Below, piece by piece: positions 41,685 through 48,782 of a stretch of 64,000 nucleotides of DNA; positions within the stretch are counted from its first letter, which is position 1, and each line of letters starts with the position of its first letter. This DNA comes from DASYLJ01 sp964432595. Its GTDB lineage: Bacteria; Desulfobacterota; Binatia; DP-6. The DNA lies in contig CAYSOF010000025.1 in the NCBI GenBank assembly GCA_964432595.1, positions 35,422 to 99,421 on the forward strand, given 5' to 3'. The notes under the pieces were generated by a model. That model was given only the letters and a program-made list of their open reading frames with translations. It ran no database searches and was not told the origin of the DNA. A program made the position numbers and the translations under genes.

Positions 41685-41846
41685 TCAGGCGAGCGTGACG
41701 TGGCCGTCGCCGCGGGAGGGCCGCCGGGCCCCGGTACAGCGACGGCAGAGGCCCCGGGTGGGACCGCCCGCCATCACGTGCGTCGGCATGCGGTGCCTCG
41801 GCACGTGGAGGGGGGAGGCGAGCGGTCGCACCCAAGTCGGAGACAT
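41685..41846 (-). CDS. short ORF (53 aa or 34 aa) upstream of the hairpin
   Basis: ATG 41846 (or 41789) opens a frame ending GGPTRGLCRRCTGARRPSRG then DGHVTLA, stopping 26 bases before the hairpin stem. The CRRC pair resembles small zinc-ribbon-like proteins, but only two Cys are present. It may be a real small protein or an attenuator leader with Cys codons, as in the sulfate operon. The remaining bases up to the acyl carrier protein gene (41847-42103) hold nothing else I can support. Confidence 0.35.
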   Translation of the reverse strand: MSPTWVRPLASPLHVPRHRMPTHVMAGGPTRGLCRRCTGARRPSRGDGHVTLA

Positions 41847-42103
41847 GAGGATCACTCGGAGATCTGGAAGCGCGTGACGACCCACGGTCTCGTGGTCGCG
41901 AAGGCTTCCGCGGGCGGCGCGCCCGCTCATGGAGCTGCGCTCACCCGAGCTCGTCGGCCGTTTCTGCTGCGTTCGCTTCCTGGTCCGGACGGACATGCGA
42001 TGCTCCTCGCTTCGAGCACTGCGTGCCTCCGGTCCGACCGGTCAGCTGCGCTGCGACTACGGGTTGGGTGTCGAATTTCTCCGCGATCAGCCGATGCAGC
42101 TCG

Positions 42104-42400
42104 TCATGCCGCGCACCGACACCCCGACCAGGCGTCGCCGGCCGGCACGGCCGCGGACCGATCGCGAAGGGACAGCACCAGCGCGAGGAGCTGCCCGCAC
42201 GTGCGGACGTGCTCCATGCGGCGCCGTGGGATCGTGACGCCCAGGGTATCTTCGAGCGCCATCGCCACTTCGAGGAGCTCCAGCGAATCGACGGCGAGAT
42301 CGTCGGCGAGCGACAGGTCGGGCTCGATGACGTCCTCATCGATGCCGAGCGACTCCGCGAGCGTGCGGCGGACGACGGCGTGCAGATGGGTGGCGGTCAT
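42104..42400 (-). CDS. acyl carrier protein
   Basis: A 98-residue protein. LSLADDLAVDSLELLEVAMA contains the DSLELLE motif whose Ser carries phosphopantetheine; helix I is HAVVRRTLAESLGI and helix III follows at VTIPRRRME. It has a ~20-residue tail beyond the standard ACP domain. It lies 13 bases after the XRE-cupin gene at the end of the sulfate operon, with no fatty-acid or polyketide genes nearby, so its partner enzyme is unknown. Confidence 0.82.
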   Translation of the reverse strand: MTATHLHAVVRRTLAESLGIDEDVIEPDLSLADDLAVDSLELLEVAMALEDTLGVTIPRRRMEHVRTCGQLLALVLSLRDRSAAVPAGDAWSGCRCAA

Positions 42401-42413
42401 GACGTGGCTCCCT

Positions 42414-43178
42414 TCAGCGCGAGCGCGGCCGTCCGGCGGGTCCGGTCGGCGGGCTCTGGGTGTCGGCGATGCGACCTCCCGCTGTCGGGTCGGTGACGGG
42501 GGCCGGCCGCGGCGCGGCGTAGCTCATCACCAGATGGGCGACCGTGTCCTCGGCGGTGGGGTTCTCGTAGCTGTGCGGCTGATCGGCCCGGAAGAACACG
42601 GCGTCGCCGGGGCCGAGACGCGTCATCGCGTCGGACACGCGGACGATAATCGCGCCGCGCACGACGACGATGTGCTCGAACGTGTCGGGCGCGTGCGCCG
42701 CCGCCTCCTCGAGGCAACCCGGCGTGAGCGTGAGCTCGTAGACTTCCGGCGCGTCGGCGTGTCCTGCGGGCGAGAGCGCTCGCGAGCGGAAGTGTCCCGA
42801 CGACGAGGTGATGACGCGGCCGCGTCCCGTGTGCTGCACGAAGAAATTCGCGGCGGCGGCGCCGGTCGGTGCGAGCAGCGCGCCGAACGGCACGGCGAGC
42901 GCCGACGCCAACGCCCACACCGCACGCAGGCTCGGGACGGCCCGGCCGGCTTCGAGCAGGGCGAGCAGGTCCTCCGTGATCCCGCTCCGCTCGGCGAGCG
43001 CGGCGAGTCCGAGCCCCGTCCGCGCCCGCGCGCGCGCCACGTTGGCCCCGACCGCCGCCCCCAGCTCGCGCCCTTCCGGACTGTCGGGACCACGCAGGCA
43101 GTCTCCGCGCTCGAGCGTCACTGCGTCGTGCAGCGCCTCGTCGAGCGACGGCAGGCCCTCGCCGGGACGTTCGTTCAT
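42414..43178 (-). CDS. XRE-family regulator with C-terminal cupin
   Basis: A 254-residue protein. The HTH lies at residues ~40-100 (GANVARARARTGLGLAALAE, SGITEDLLALLEAGRAVPSL). The cupin follows (ALSPAGHADAPEVYELTLTP, APDTFEHIVVVRGAIIVRVS, LGPGDAVFFRADQPHSYENP). Such proteins sense a small molecule and repress or activate nearby genes. Its ATG overlaps the YezD stop, so it is co-transcribed with sulfate uptake and could sense a sulfur metabolite. That is inference. Confidence 0.82.
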   Translation of the reverse strand: MNERPGEGLPSLDEALHDAVTLERGDCLRGPDSPEGRELGAAVGANVARARARTGLGLAALAERSGITEDLLALLEAGRAVPSLRAVWALASALAVPFGALLAPTGAAAANFFVQHTGRGRVITSSSGHFRSRALSPAGHADAPEVYELTLTPGCLEEAAAHAPDTFEHIVVVRGAIIVRVSDAMTRLGPGDAVFFRADQPHSYENPTAEDTVAHLVMSYAAPRPAPVTDPTAGGRIADTQSPPTGPAGRPRSR

Positions 43179-43402
43179 TCCGAGCGACCTCGCTTCTCGA
43201 TGCGGAACTTCTCCGTCCGTTCCACCTGTACGATGACTCCGTCCTGCACCACGGCCGTCACGGTGCCGTATCGCAGGACGCGCAGAGCCGCATGGATGCG
43301 GTCCAACGCGTCACGGACACGGTCGAGCGCCGGGCCGACGCTCTCTTCCTCCTTTTCGCGACGGTTTGCCATCGCGCCCTCTTCGGGCGGGCGCGGCTTC
43401 AT
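43175..43402 (-). CDS. YezD/DUF2292 family small protein
   Basis: A 75-residue protein. Its C-terminal half VLRYGTVTAVVQDGVIVQVE then RTEKFRIEK is the DUF2292 (YezD) signature. YezD-like proteins often accompany sulfate or sulfur-assimilation genes, as here after cysA; their role is not known. ATG 43402 overlaps the cysA stop (ATGA); a second in-frame ATG lies at 43372. Confidence 0.75.
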   Translation of the reverse strand: MKPRPPEEGAMANRREKEEESVGPALDRVRDALDRIHAALRVLRYGTVTAVVQDGVIVQVERTEKFRIEKRGRSE

Positions 43403-44457
43403 ATGCTGTACTCCTGGACGAACAGCCGGACCTGCCGCGGCGCCACCCACACGGTGTCGCCGACCGCGAGCCGCAGCTGCGAGTACTGCTCCCAGCTCAC
43501 GTCGACGTTCAGCACGACGCCGAAGGCCTCCGAGTAGACGCGGACCTTGACGACCGGCCGTGCCGGGTTCACGTGCGTGACCGTGCCCTCGAGGCTCGGG
43601 CGGCCGTTCTTCTGGCGGAGGATCTCCAGCTCGTGCGAGCGGATGAACGCGGTCGCCGCGCGCGACTCCGCGTGCGGGTACTGCGGGTAGGCGACCTCCA
43701 GGCTGCCGAGCAGCGCGCGGCCGTCCTGCACGCTGCCGTGGAAGACGTTCACGTTGCCGAGGAAGTCCATGACGAACGGGTTCGCCGGATGCTCGAAGAT
43801 CTCGGCCGGCGTTCCCGTCTGTTCGATGCGGCCCTGGTTCATGATGACGACGCGGTCCGAGACCTCGAACGCCTCCTCCTGGTCGTGCGTCACGAAGACG
43901 CTCGTGACGTGCAGCTCGTCGTGCAGGCGACGGAGCCACTGGCGCAGCTCCGTGCGGACCTTCGCGTCGAGCGCGCCGAACGGCTCGTCGAGCAGGAGGA
44001 CCTTGGGTTGCGCGGCCAGGGCACGCGCCAGCGCGACGCGCTGGCGCTGCCCGCCCGAGAGCTGCTGCGGCAGCGACTTCTCGAGGCCCTCGAGCTGCAC
44101 CAGACGGAGCAGCTCGTGCACGCGGGCGCGAACGTCGCCCGTGTCGGCATGGCGCACCCGCATGCCGAACGCCACGTTGTCGAACACGGTCATGTGGCGG
44201 AACAGCGCGTAGTGCTGGAAGACGAAGCCCACGTTGCGCTCCCTCACCGCAGCGTCGGTCACGTCTTCGTCGTGGTAGAGCACCGAGCCCGAGTCCGCGG
44301 ATTCCAGACCCGAGATGATGCGCAACAGCGTCGTCTTCCCGGAGCCCGACGGCCCGAGCAGCGCCAGGAGCTCCCCCGGGGGGACCTCCAGATTGACGTT
44401 GTCGAGCGCCAGGAAACTGCCGAAGCGTTTCGTGACGTTCTTGACCGTGATGCTCAT
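43399..44457 (-). CDS. cysA: sulfate/thiosulfate ABC transporter ATPase CysA
   Basis: A 352-residue protein. The ATPase domain has Walker A GPSGSGKTT, Q-loop FQHYALFRHM, signature LSGGQRQR, Walker B LLLDEPFGALD and switch His VTHDQEEAFE. The C-terminal ~110 residues are the regulatory TOBE-like domain typical of CysA (NPFVMDFLGNVNVFHG, FIRSHELEI). It powers uptake through CysT/CysW, whose genes overlap just upstream. Confidence 0.92.
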   Translation of the reverse strand: MSITVKNVTKRFGSFLALDNVNLEVPPGELLALLGPSGSGKTTLLRIISGLESADSGSVLYHDEDVTDAAVRERNVGFVFQHYALFRHMTVFDNVAFGMRVRHADTGDVRARVHELLRLVQLEGLEKSLPQQLSGGQRQRVALARALAAQPKVLLLDEPFGALDAKVRTELRQWLRRLHDELHVTSVFVTHDQEEAFEVSDRVVIMNQGRIEQTGTPAEIFEHPANPFVMDFLGNVNVFHGSVQDGRALLGSLEVAYPQYPHAESRAATAFIRSHELEILRQKNGRPSLEGTVTHVNPARPVVKVRVYSEAFGVVLNVDVSWEQYSQLRLAVGDTVWVAPRQVRLFVQEYSI

Positions 44458-45353
44458 GCTTCACCTCCTGCGACCTGCAGTCGCTTCGCTTCTTCGAGAT
44501 CGCGGCGCGTCTTCCACTCGAGGGACGTCTTCACGAGCAGCGTGACGAGCGCGAGCATCGCCAGCACGGACGCGACCGCGAACGAGCCGGGCAAGTTGTA
44601 TTCCTGAAACAGCTTCTCCACCCGCAGCGGCATGGTGTCGGTCTTGCCCGCGATGTGGCCGGACACGACGAACACCGCACCGAACTCGCCCATCGCGCGC
44701 GCGTTGCAGAGAATGACGCCGTAGAGCAGGCCCCACTTGATGCTGGGCAGCGTGATCATCCGGAAGAGCTGGAAGCCGCGCGCGCCGAGGCTCACGGCCG
44801 CCACTTCCTCCTCCGATCCCAGCGCTTCCATGAGCGGAATGAGCTCGCGGGCGATCACCGGGAAGGTGACGAAGCAGGTCGCGATGACGAGACCCGGGAA
44901 CGCGAAGATGATCTTGACGTCGTGCTCGCGGAGCCAGGGACCGAAGTAGCCCTGGAGGCCGAAGAGCAGGATCAGGAACAGGCCGACGACGACCGGCGAC
45001 ACGGTGAACGGCAGGTCGATGAGCGCCGTCAGCAGCGTGCGGCCGGGGAACTCGAACCGGGCGATGGCCCACGCGGCGGCGATGCCGAAGATCAGGTTGG
45101 TGAAGACCGCGATCGGCGCGACCATCAGCGTGAGCTTGATGGAGTGCACCGTGTCGGGATCGTCGACGAGGTTGTGCCAGTAAGCGGCGGCGCCGTCCGC
45201 GAACGCCTCGACGAAGACGTTGATCAACGGCACGACGACGAGCGCCGTCATGATGAACAGCGCGAGCCCGATCAGCGTGCGGCGCACCCACGGCGGATCG
45301 TCGTGGGCGCGTTGGATGGTGGGAACGCCGTGGTCAGCCGAAGGATTACCCAT
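44454..45353 (-). CDS. cysW: sulfate ABC transporter permease CysW
   Basis: A 299-residue permease with six hydrophobic segments. Family motifs are SIKLTLMVAPIAVFTNLIFG, DLPFTVSPVVVGLFLILLFG, the EAA loop AVSLGARGFQLFRMITLPSI and NARAMGEFGAVFVVSGHI. It overlaps cysT by eight bases and cysA by four. It pairs with CysT to form the sulfate channel. Confidence 0.9.
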   Translation of the reverse strand: MGNPSADHGVPTIQRAHDDPPWVRRTLIGLALFIMTALVVVPLINVFVEAFADGAAAYWHNLVDDPDTVHSIKLTLMVAPIAVFTNLIFGIAAAWAIARFEFPGRTLLTALIDLPFTVSPVVVGLFLILLFGLQGYFGPWLREHDVKIIFAFPGLVIATCFVTFPVIARELIPLMEALGSEEEVAAVSLGARGFQLFRMITLPSIKWGLLYGVILCNARAMGEFGAVFVVSGHIAGKTDTMPLRVEKLFQEYNLPGSFAVASVLAMLALVTLLVKTSLEWKTRRDLEEAKRLQVAGGEA

Positions 45354-46173
45354 GATGACGCGAGCTCCATCGTTCGAGGAGGTTGATGGCGAAGAGCGTG
45401 ACGAAGGAGATCCCGAGCAGGACGACGGCGATGGCCGTCGCCTCCGCGTAGGCGAACTCCTCGAGGCGTGCCACGATCAGCACCGGCGCGATCTCCGTCT
45501 TGAACGGCATGTTGCCGGAGATGAAGACGACGGAGCCGTACTCGCCGAGCGAGCGCGCGAAGGCGAGCGCGAAGCCCGTGATCGTCGCCGGCAGGATCGA
45601 CGGGAAGATCACGCGCCACGCGGTCTGGAAGCGGTTGGCGCCGAGGCACGCGGCGGCTTCCTCGACGTCCTTCTCGAGACCCTCCAGCACGGGCTGGAGG
45701 GTCCGAACCACGAAGGGGAAGCCGATGAAGACGAGGACGATGACGATGCCGAGACGCGAGTACGCGCCCTCGATGCCGATCGGGACGAGCCAGCGTCCGT
45801 ACCAGCCGCCCTCGACGAGCAGATTCGAGAACACGAGCCCGGCGACGGCCGTCGGCAGTGCGAAGGGGAAGTCGACGAGCGAATCGAAGATCGCCTTCCC
45901 CCAGAACTCGTAGCGGACCAACACCCACGCCACCAACGCTCCCAGCACCACGTTCACCACCGCCGACACGAAAGAGACGCCGACGGTGAGGGTGTAGGCC
46001 GCGACGGCACGCTCCGACGAGACTGCCGCCCAGAAGTCGTCGAACGAGAGGCTCGACGCCTTCAAGAACCCGGCCCCGAGCGGAATCGCGACCAGCAGGC
46101 TCATGTAGAGGAGCGTGTAGCCCAGGCTCAGGCCGAACCCGGGCAGTACGCGGCGATTGATGTCGGTCGTCAT
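45346..46173 (-). CDS. cysT: sulfate ABC transporter permease CysT (CysU)
   Basis: A 275-residue permease. It has TLLYMSLLVAIPLGAGFLKA, VDFPFALPTAVAGLVFSNLL, FPFVVRTLQPVLEGLEKDVE and RSLGEYGSVVFISGNMPFKT, the CysT signature. It starts four bases after the sulfate-binding-protein gene and is the first permease of the operon. Confidence 0.9.
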   Translation of the reverse strand: MTTDINRRVLPGFGLSLGYTLLYMSLLVAIPLGAGFLKASSLSFDDFWAAVSSERAVAAYTLTVGVSFVSAVVNVVLGALVAWVLVRYEFWGKAIFDSLVDFPFALPTAVAGLVFSNLLVEGGWYGRWLVPIGIEGAYSRLGIVIVLVFIGFPFVVRTLQPVLEGLEKDVEEAAACLGANRFQTAWRVIFPSILPATITGFALAFARSLGEYGSVVFISGNMPFKTEIAPVLIVARLEEFAYAEATAIAVVLLGISFVTLFAINLLERWSSRHHG

Positions 46174-46177
46174 GACG

Positions 46178-47176
46178 TCACTTCTTGGGCTTGTAGAAGC
46201 TGTCGAAGAGACCGCCGTCGCCGAAGTACTTGGCGTACGCGTCCTCCCAGCTCTTCGCGACCGCGTCGATCTCGAAGAGCTGCATCTCGGGGAAGGCCGC
46301 GCGGTGCTTCGCGAGCACCTCGGGGTTCGTCGGGCGGTAGAAGTTCTTGGCGACGATCTCCTGCGCCTCGGGCGTGTAGAGGAACTCGAGGTACGCCGTG
46401 GCGGCGTCGGTCGTGCCGTGGCGCTTCGCGTTCTCGGTCACGACCGCGACGTTCGGCTCGGCGAGGAAGCTGATGGGCGGGTACACGAGCTCGACCGCGC
46501 CGTTCGCCTCCTCGACCTCGAGGTGCGCCTCGTTCTCCCAGGCGAGATGGACGTCGCCGATCTTCTTCTGGACGAACGTGACGGTGGCGGCGCGGGCGCC
46601 CAGGTCGAGCACCGGCGTCTGCTCGTACAGCTTCTGCACGAACGCGAGCGCGTCGGCGTCGGAGCCGCCGCGCTGCGTGACGGCGCCCCAGGCGGCGAGG
46701 AACGACAGCTTGCCGTTGCCCGACGTCTTCGGGTTGGGCGTGACGATCTGGACGCCGTCCTTGACGATGTCCGGCCAGTCCTTGATGCCCTTCGGGTTGC
46801 CCTTGCGGACGACGAACACGATCGTCGACGTGTAGGGCAGCGAGTCGTTGGGAAGCGCCTTCGTCCAGTCGAGCGGCATGAGGCCCGCCTTGGCGATGGC
46901 GTTGGTGTCGGGCCACATCGCGAGCGTCACGACGTCGGCCTCGAGTCCGTCGACCACGGCGCGGGCCTGCGTGCCCGAGCCGCCGTGCGACTGCTTGATG
47001 GTGACATCGGTCCCGGTCTTCGCCTTGTACTGGGGGATGAAGGCGGCGTTGATCGCTCGATAGAGCTCGCGCGTCGGGTCGTACGACACGTTCAGCAATT
47101 CGAGCGACTCGGCGCGGGCGGAACCGGCCGCCAGCAGGGCGGCGCCGAAGAGGGCGAGGAAGAGGCGAGAGCGCAT
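46178..47176 (-). CDS. sbp: sulfate-binding periplasmic protein
   Basis: A 332-residue protein with a signal peptide (FLALFGAALLAAGSARA). The mature chain starts LELLNVSYDPTRELYRAINA and has KQSHGGSGTQARAVVDGLEA, TPNPKTSGNGKLSFLAAWGA and VHLAWENEAHLEVEE, all Sbp/CysP motifs. The SHGGSG and TSGNGK loops hold sulfate by backbone NH groups. It feeds CysTWA encoded directly downstream. Confidence 0.92.
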   Translation of the reverse strand: MRSRLFLALFGAALLAAGSARAESLELLNVSYDPTRELYRAINAAFIPQYKAKTGTDVTIKQSHGGSGTQARAVVDGLEADVVTLAMWPDTNAIAKAGLMPLDWTKALPNDSLPYTSTIVFVVRKGNPKGIKDWPDIVKDGVQIVTPNPKTSGNGKLSFLAAWGAVTQRGGSDADALAFVQKLYEQTPVLDLGARAATVTFVQKKIGDVHLAWENEAHLEVEEANGAVELVYPPISFLAEPNVAVVTENAKRHGTTDAATAYLEFLYTPEAQEIVAKNFYRPTNPEVLAKHRAAFPEMQLFEIDAVAKSWEDAYAKYFGDGGLFDSFYKPKK

Positions 47177-47287
47177 GCAGATCTCCTGTTGGCCCGACGT
47201 CGACGTCAGGGCGCAGTCGTGTCGTTCGCCGACGAGAGCGTGTCGGCGCGGGGGGCTACGAAGTCGATGTGAGGGAACTCGAGGAGG

Positions 47288-47479
47288 CTAGGCAGCCAGC
47301 GAACGGGGGTCGGAGCGTCGACAAAGAGGCTCCTGGAGCGGGGCGGGGGTGATCATGGACTGGGCACGCGCGGCGTCCCGGAGGGCGCGGGTGCTGTCGT
47401 TGCAGGACCGCAGGTGGCGCTTCAGGCGGAGCCAGCGGAGCTGCAGGGCGGCGGTCTTCTTGGCGGCGTGGGTGTTCAT
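47288..47479 (-). CDS. small basic protein between the attenuator and the sulfate-binding-protein gene
   Basis: A 63-residue protein starting MNTHAAKKTAALQLRWLRLK, strongly basic in its first half and with no signal or membrane segment. AGGAAG lies nine bases upstream of ATG 47479. It is the first gene downstream of the attenuator terminator, 60 bases after the hairpin, and 111 bases before sbp. No family recognised; it may be a small regulatory protein or only a translated part of the leader. Confidence 0.5.
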   Translation of the reverse strand: MNTHAAKKTAALQLRWLRLKRHLRSCNDSTRALRDAARAQSMITPAPLQEPLCRRSDPRSLAA

Positions 47480-47538
47480 GTGGGGGGCTTCCTTCTTCGT
47501 TCGTCGTCGTCTGTGAGGTCCTCGCGGCTCCGAAAACA

Positions 47539-47574
47539 CAAAGGCCCGGGAGGCTGGAGCCTCCCGGGCCTTTG
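47539..47574 (-). terminator. rho-independent terminator of the cysteine attenuator
   Basis: On the minus strand CAAAGGCCCGGGAGGCT pairs with AGCCTCCCGGGCCTTTG without a mismatch (17 bp; 47574-47539), and the 3' arm runs directly into TGTTTTCGG. It lies 21 bases past the stop of the Cys-rich leader ORF and 60 bases before the next ATG. Positioned between leader and structural genes, it acts as a conditional stop rather than an operon end. Confidence 0.85.
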
Positions 47575-47595
47575 GAGCATGCGATTCGTTCTGGA

Positions 47596-47682
47596 CTACG
47601 ACAGATCGACGAGCGCGATGCGACCGGCGCGGAAAGCCCCCCGGGCCTCGCTACAACAACAGCACGTCGCTGCGGTCGACAT
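47596..47682 (-). CDS. Cys-rich leader peptide of the sulfate operon (attenuator)
   Basis: A 28-residue ORF begins MSTAATCCCCSEARGAF and ends with TAG at 47596. Codons 7-10 are TGC TGT TGT TGT (47664-47653), four consecutive Cys codons, very unusual in a short ORF. It lies about eight bases after the predicted start of transcription and is followed by a strong terminator and then the sulfate uptake genes. This is the classical layout of ribosome-mediated attenuation, sensing charged tRNA-Cys. Evidence is positional and codon-based; no known family is claimed. Confidence 0.75.
   Translation of the reverse strand: MSTAATCCCCSEARGAFRAGRIALVDLS
47635..47648 (-). promoter_or_regulatory. antiterminator-like segment in the leader
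   Basis: On the minus strand AGGCCCGGGGGGCT, beginning five bases after the last Cys codon, can pair over 14 bases (one G-U pair) with the 3' arm of the terminator (AGCCTCCCGGGCCT). It thus competes with the terminator's own 5' arm. A ribosome waiting at the first Cys codon would end near 47652, just short of this segment, leaving it free to pair. Confidence 0.6.
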
Positions 47683-47695
47683 CGTCACGGGCCCC

Positions 47696-47724
47696 TTGAT
47701 GCCGGCGCGACGCGGGAGTGTCAA
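47696..47724 (-). promoter_or_regulatory. promoter of the sulfate operon leader
   Basis: On the minus strand TTGACA (47724-47719) is a perfect -35 box preceded by an A-rich tract (AAAAAATTC). A 17-base spacer is followed by CATCAA (47701-47696), a poor -10. The start is expected near 47690, eight bases before the leader ATG. Confidence 0.6.
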
Positions 47725-47785
47725 GAATTTTTTCGAGGTCGTACGAATCGTCCAGCTTCTCGCGGCGGCGACATGGGCGGCCCGC

Positions 47786-48736
47786 ATGGCGGTCGCTTTA
47801 CTCCCGCGCCGGCTTGTGGCGAACCTGGTGCCCGTGCGTATCGTCGTGGGGCTGTTGCTGCTGGCCGTGATCGTGTCGTGTGGCGACCGGAGCGAGAAGG
47901 GGCGAGCGTCGACCGCTCCGCGCAGCGGCCCGCCGGGACCGCGGATGACCATGGACGCCCTGCACAAGCTCGGCGGCGTTCCCGCGGGCTGGCAGCTCAC
48001 GCCGCCGCCGGGCGACGTCGACGCGGGTCGCCGCGAGTTCGTCGATCTCGGCTGCCACTCCTGCCACAAGGTCGAGGGCGAAGCCTTCTCGGCCGAGGCC
48101 GGCAGCGGCGGCGTGGGGCCCGATCTGACGGGCATGGGCGCGCACCATCCGCCCGGCTATTTCGCGGAAGCGATCATCAATCCCGACGCCGTCCTGGTCG
48201 AGGGCGACGGCTGGATCGGACCCGACGGCCGCTCCGTCATGCCGGCCTATCCGGAGCTGACCCTGGCGCAGCTGGCCGACCTGGTCGCCTACATCGGCTC
48301 GCTGCAGACCGGCGGCGCGCACGCGGGACACGACATGCACGCGGGCCACAAGATGGCTCCGACGAACCTGTCGCCGAAGCCGACCCCGCCGCCGATGGAG
48401 GCGAAGAGCTTCTTCGTCCAGTCCTACGACGTCCTGCCGGGCAAGGTCGGCGAGTTCGAGACCTGGTTCACGAACGAGGGCAGCGCCAAGTTCCTCGCCG
48501 TCGACGGCCTCGTCAGCGTCGAGACCTACGTCGACACGACGAAGCCGGGGCCGAGCGTGACGTCGGTGTTCGGCTTCCGGGACGACGCGTCGCTGAATCG
48601 GTTCATGACGACGCACGACCCGACGACGATGAGCCTCGGCGTGCAGTTCGACGCGTTCATCGGCGAGCACGACCACAAGGTCTTCCGGCTGCCGCCCGTG
48701 TACCGCGCCCCCGGACTCTCGACGCCGCCGCGTTGA
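47786..48736 (+). CDS. c-type cytochrome lipoprotein with C-terminal alpha/beta-barrel domain
   Basis: A 316-residue protein. An N-terminal hydrophobic segment ends in a lipobox-like VIVSC (residues ~28-32). The heme motif CHSCH lies near residue 94, and MPAYPELTLAQLADLVAYIG supplies the axial Met and final helix of a class I cytochrome c. After a His/Met-rich linker (HAGHDMHAGHKM), the last ~110 residues (FFVQSYDVLPGKVGEFETWF) look like a dimeric alpha/beta-barrel (monooxygenase-like) domain. Electron carrier; partner unknown. ATG 47786 chosen as it begins the hydrophobic segment. Confidence 0.72.
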   Translation: MAVALLPRRLVANLVPVRIVVGLLLLAVIVSCGDRSEKGRASTAPRSGPPGPRMTMDALHKLGGVPAGWQLTPPPGDVDAGRREFVDLGCHSCHKVEGEAFSAEAGSGGVGPDLTGMGAHHPPGYFAEAIINPDAVLVEGDGWIGPDGRSVMPAYPELTLAQLADLVAYIGSLQTGGAHAGHDMHAGHKMAPTNLSPKPTPPPMEAKSFFVQSYDVLPGKVGEFETWFTNEGSAKFLAVDGLVSVETYVDTTKPGPSVTSVFGFRDDASLNRFMTTHDPTTMSLGVQFDAFIGEHDHKVFRLPPVYRAPGLSTPPR

Positions 48737-48782
48737 CAACCGGCCGGTGACACGGCTCCATGCCTCCGCTGGAGGTACGTGC

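Noticed and set aside
41847..41996. Extended start (41996) for the short ORF before the second hairpin
   Set aside because: The added stretch is Arg/Ser-rich and featureless; only the part from 41846 or 41789 has a pattern worth noting.
47414..47785. Longer start for the cytochrome c lipoprotein
   Set aside because: The extension would cross the attenuator on the other strand and place the hydrophobic lipoprotein signal deep inside the protein.
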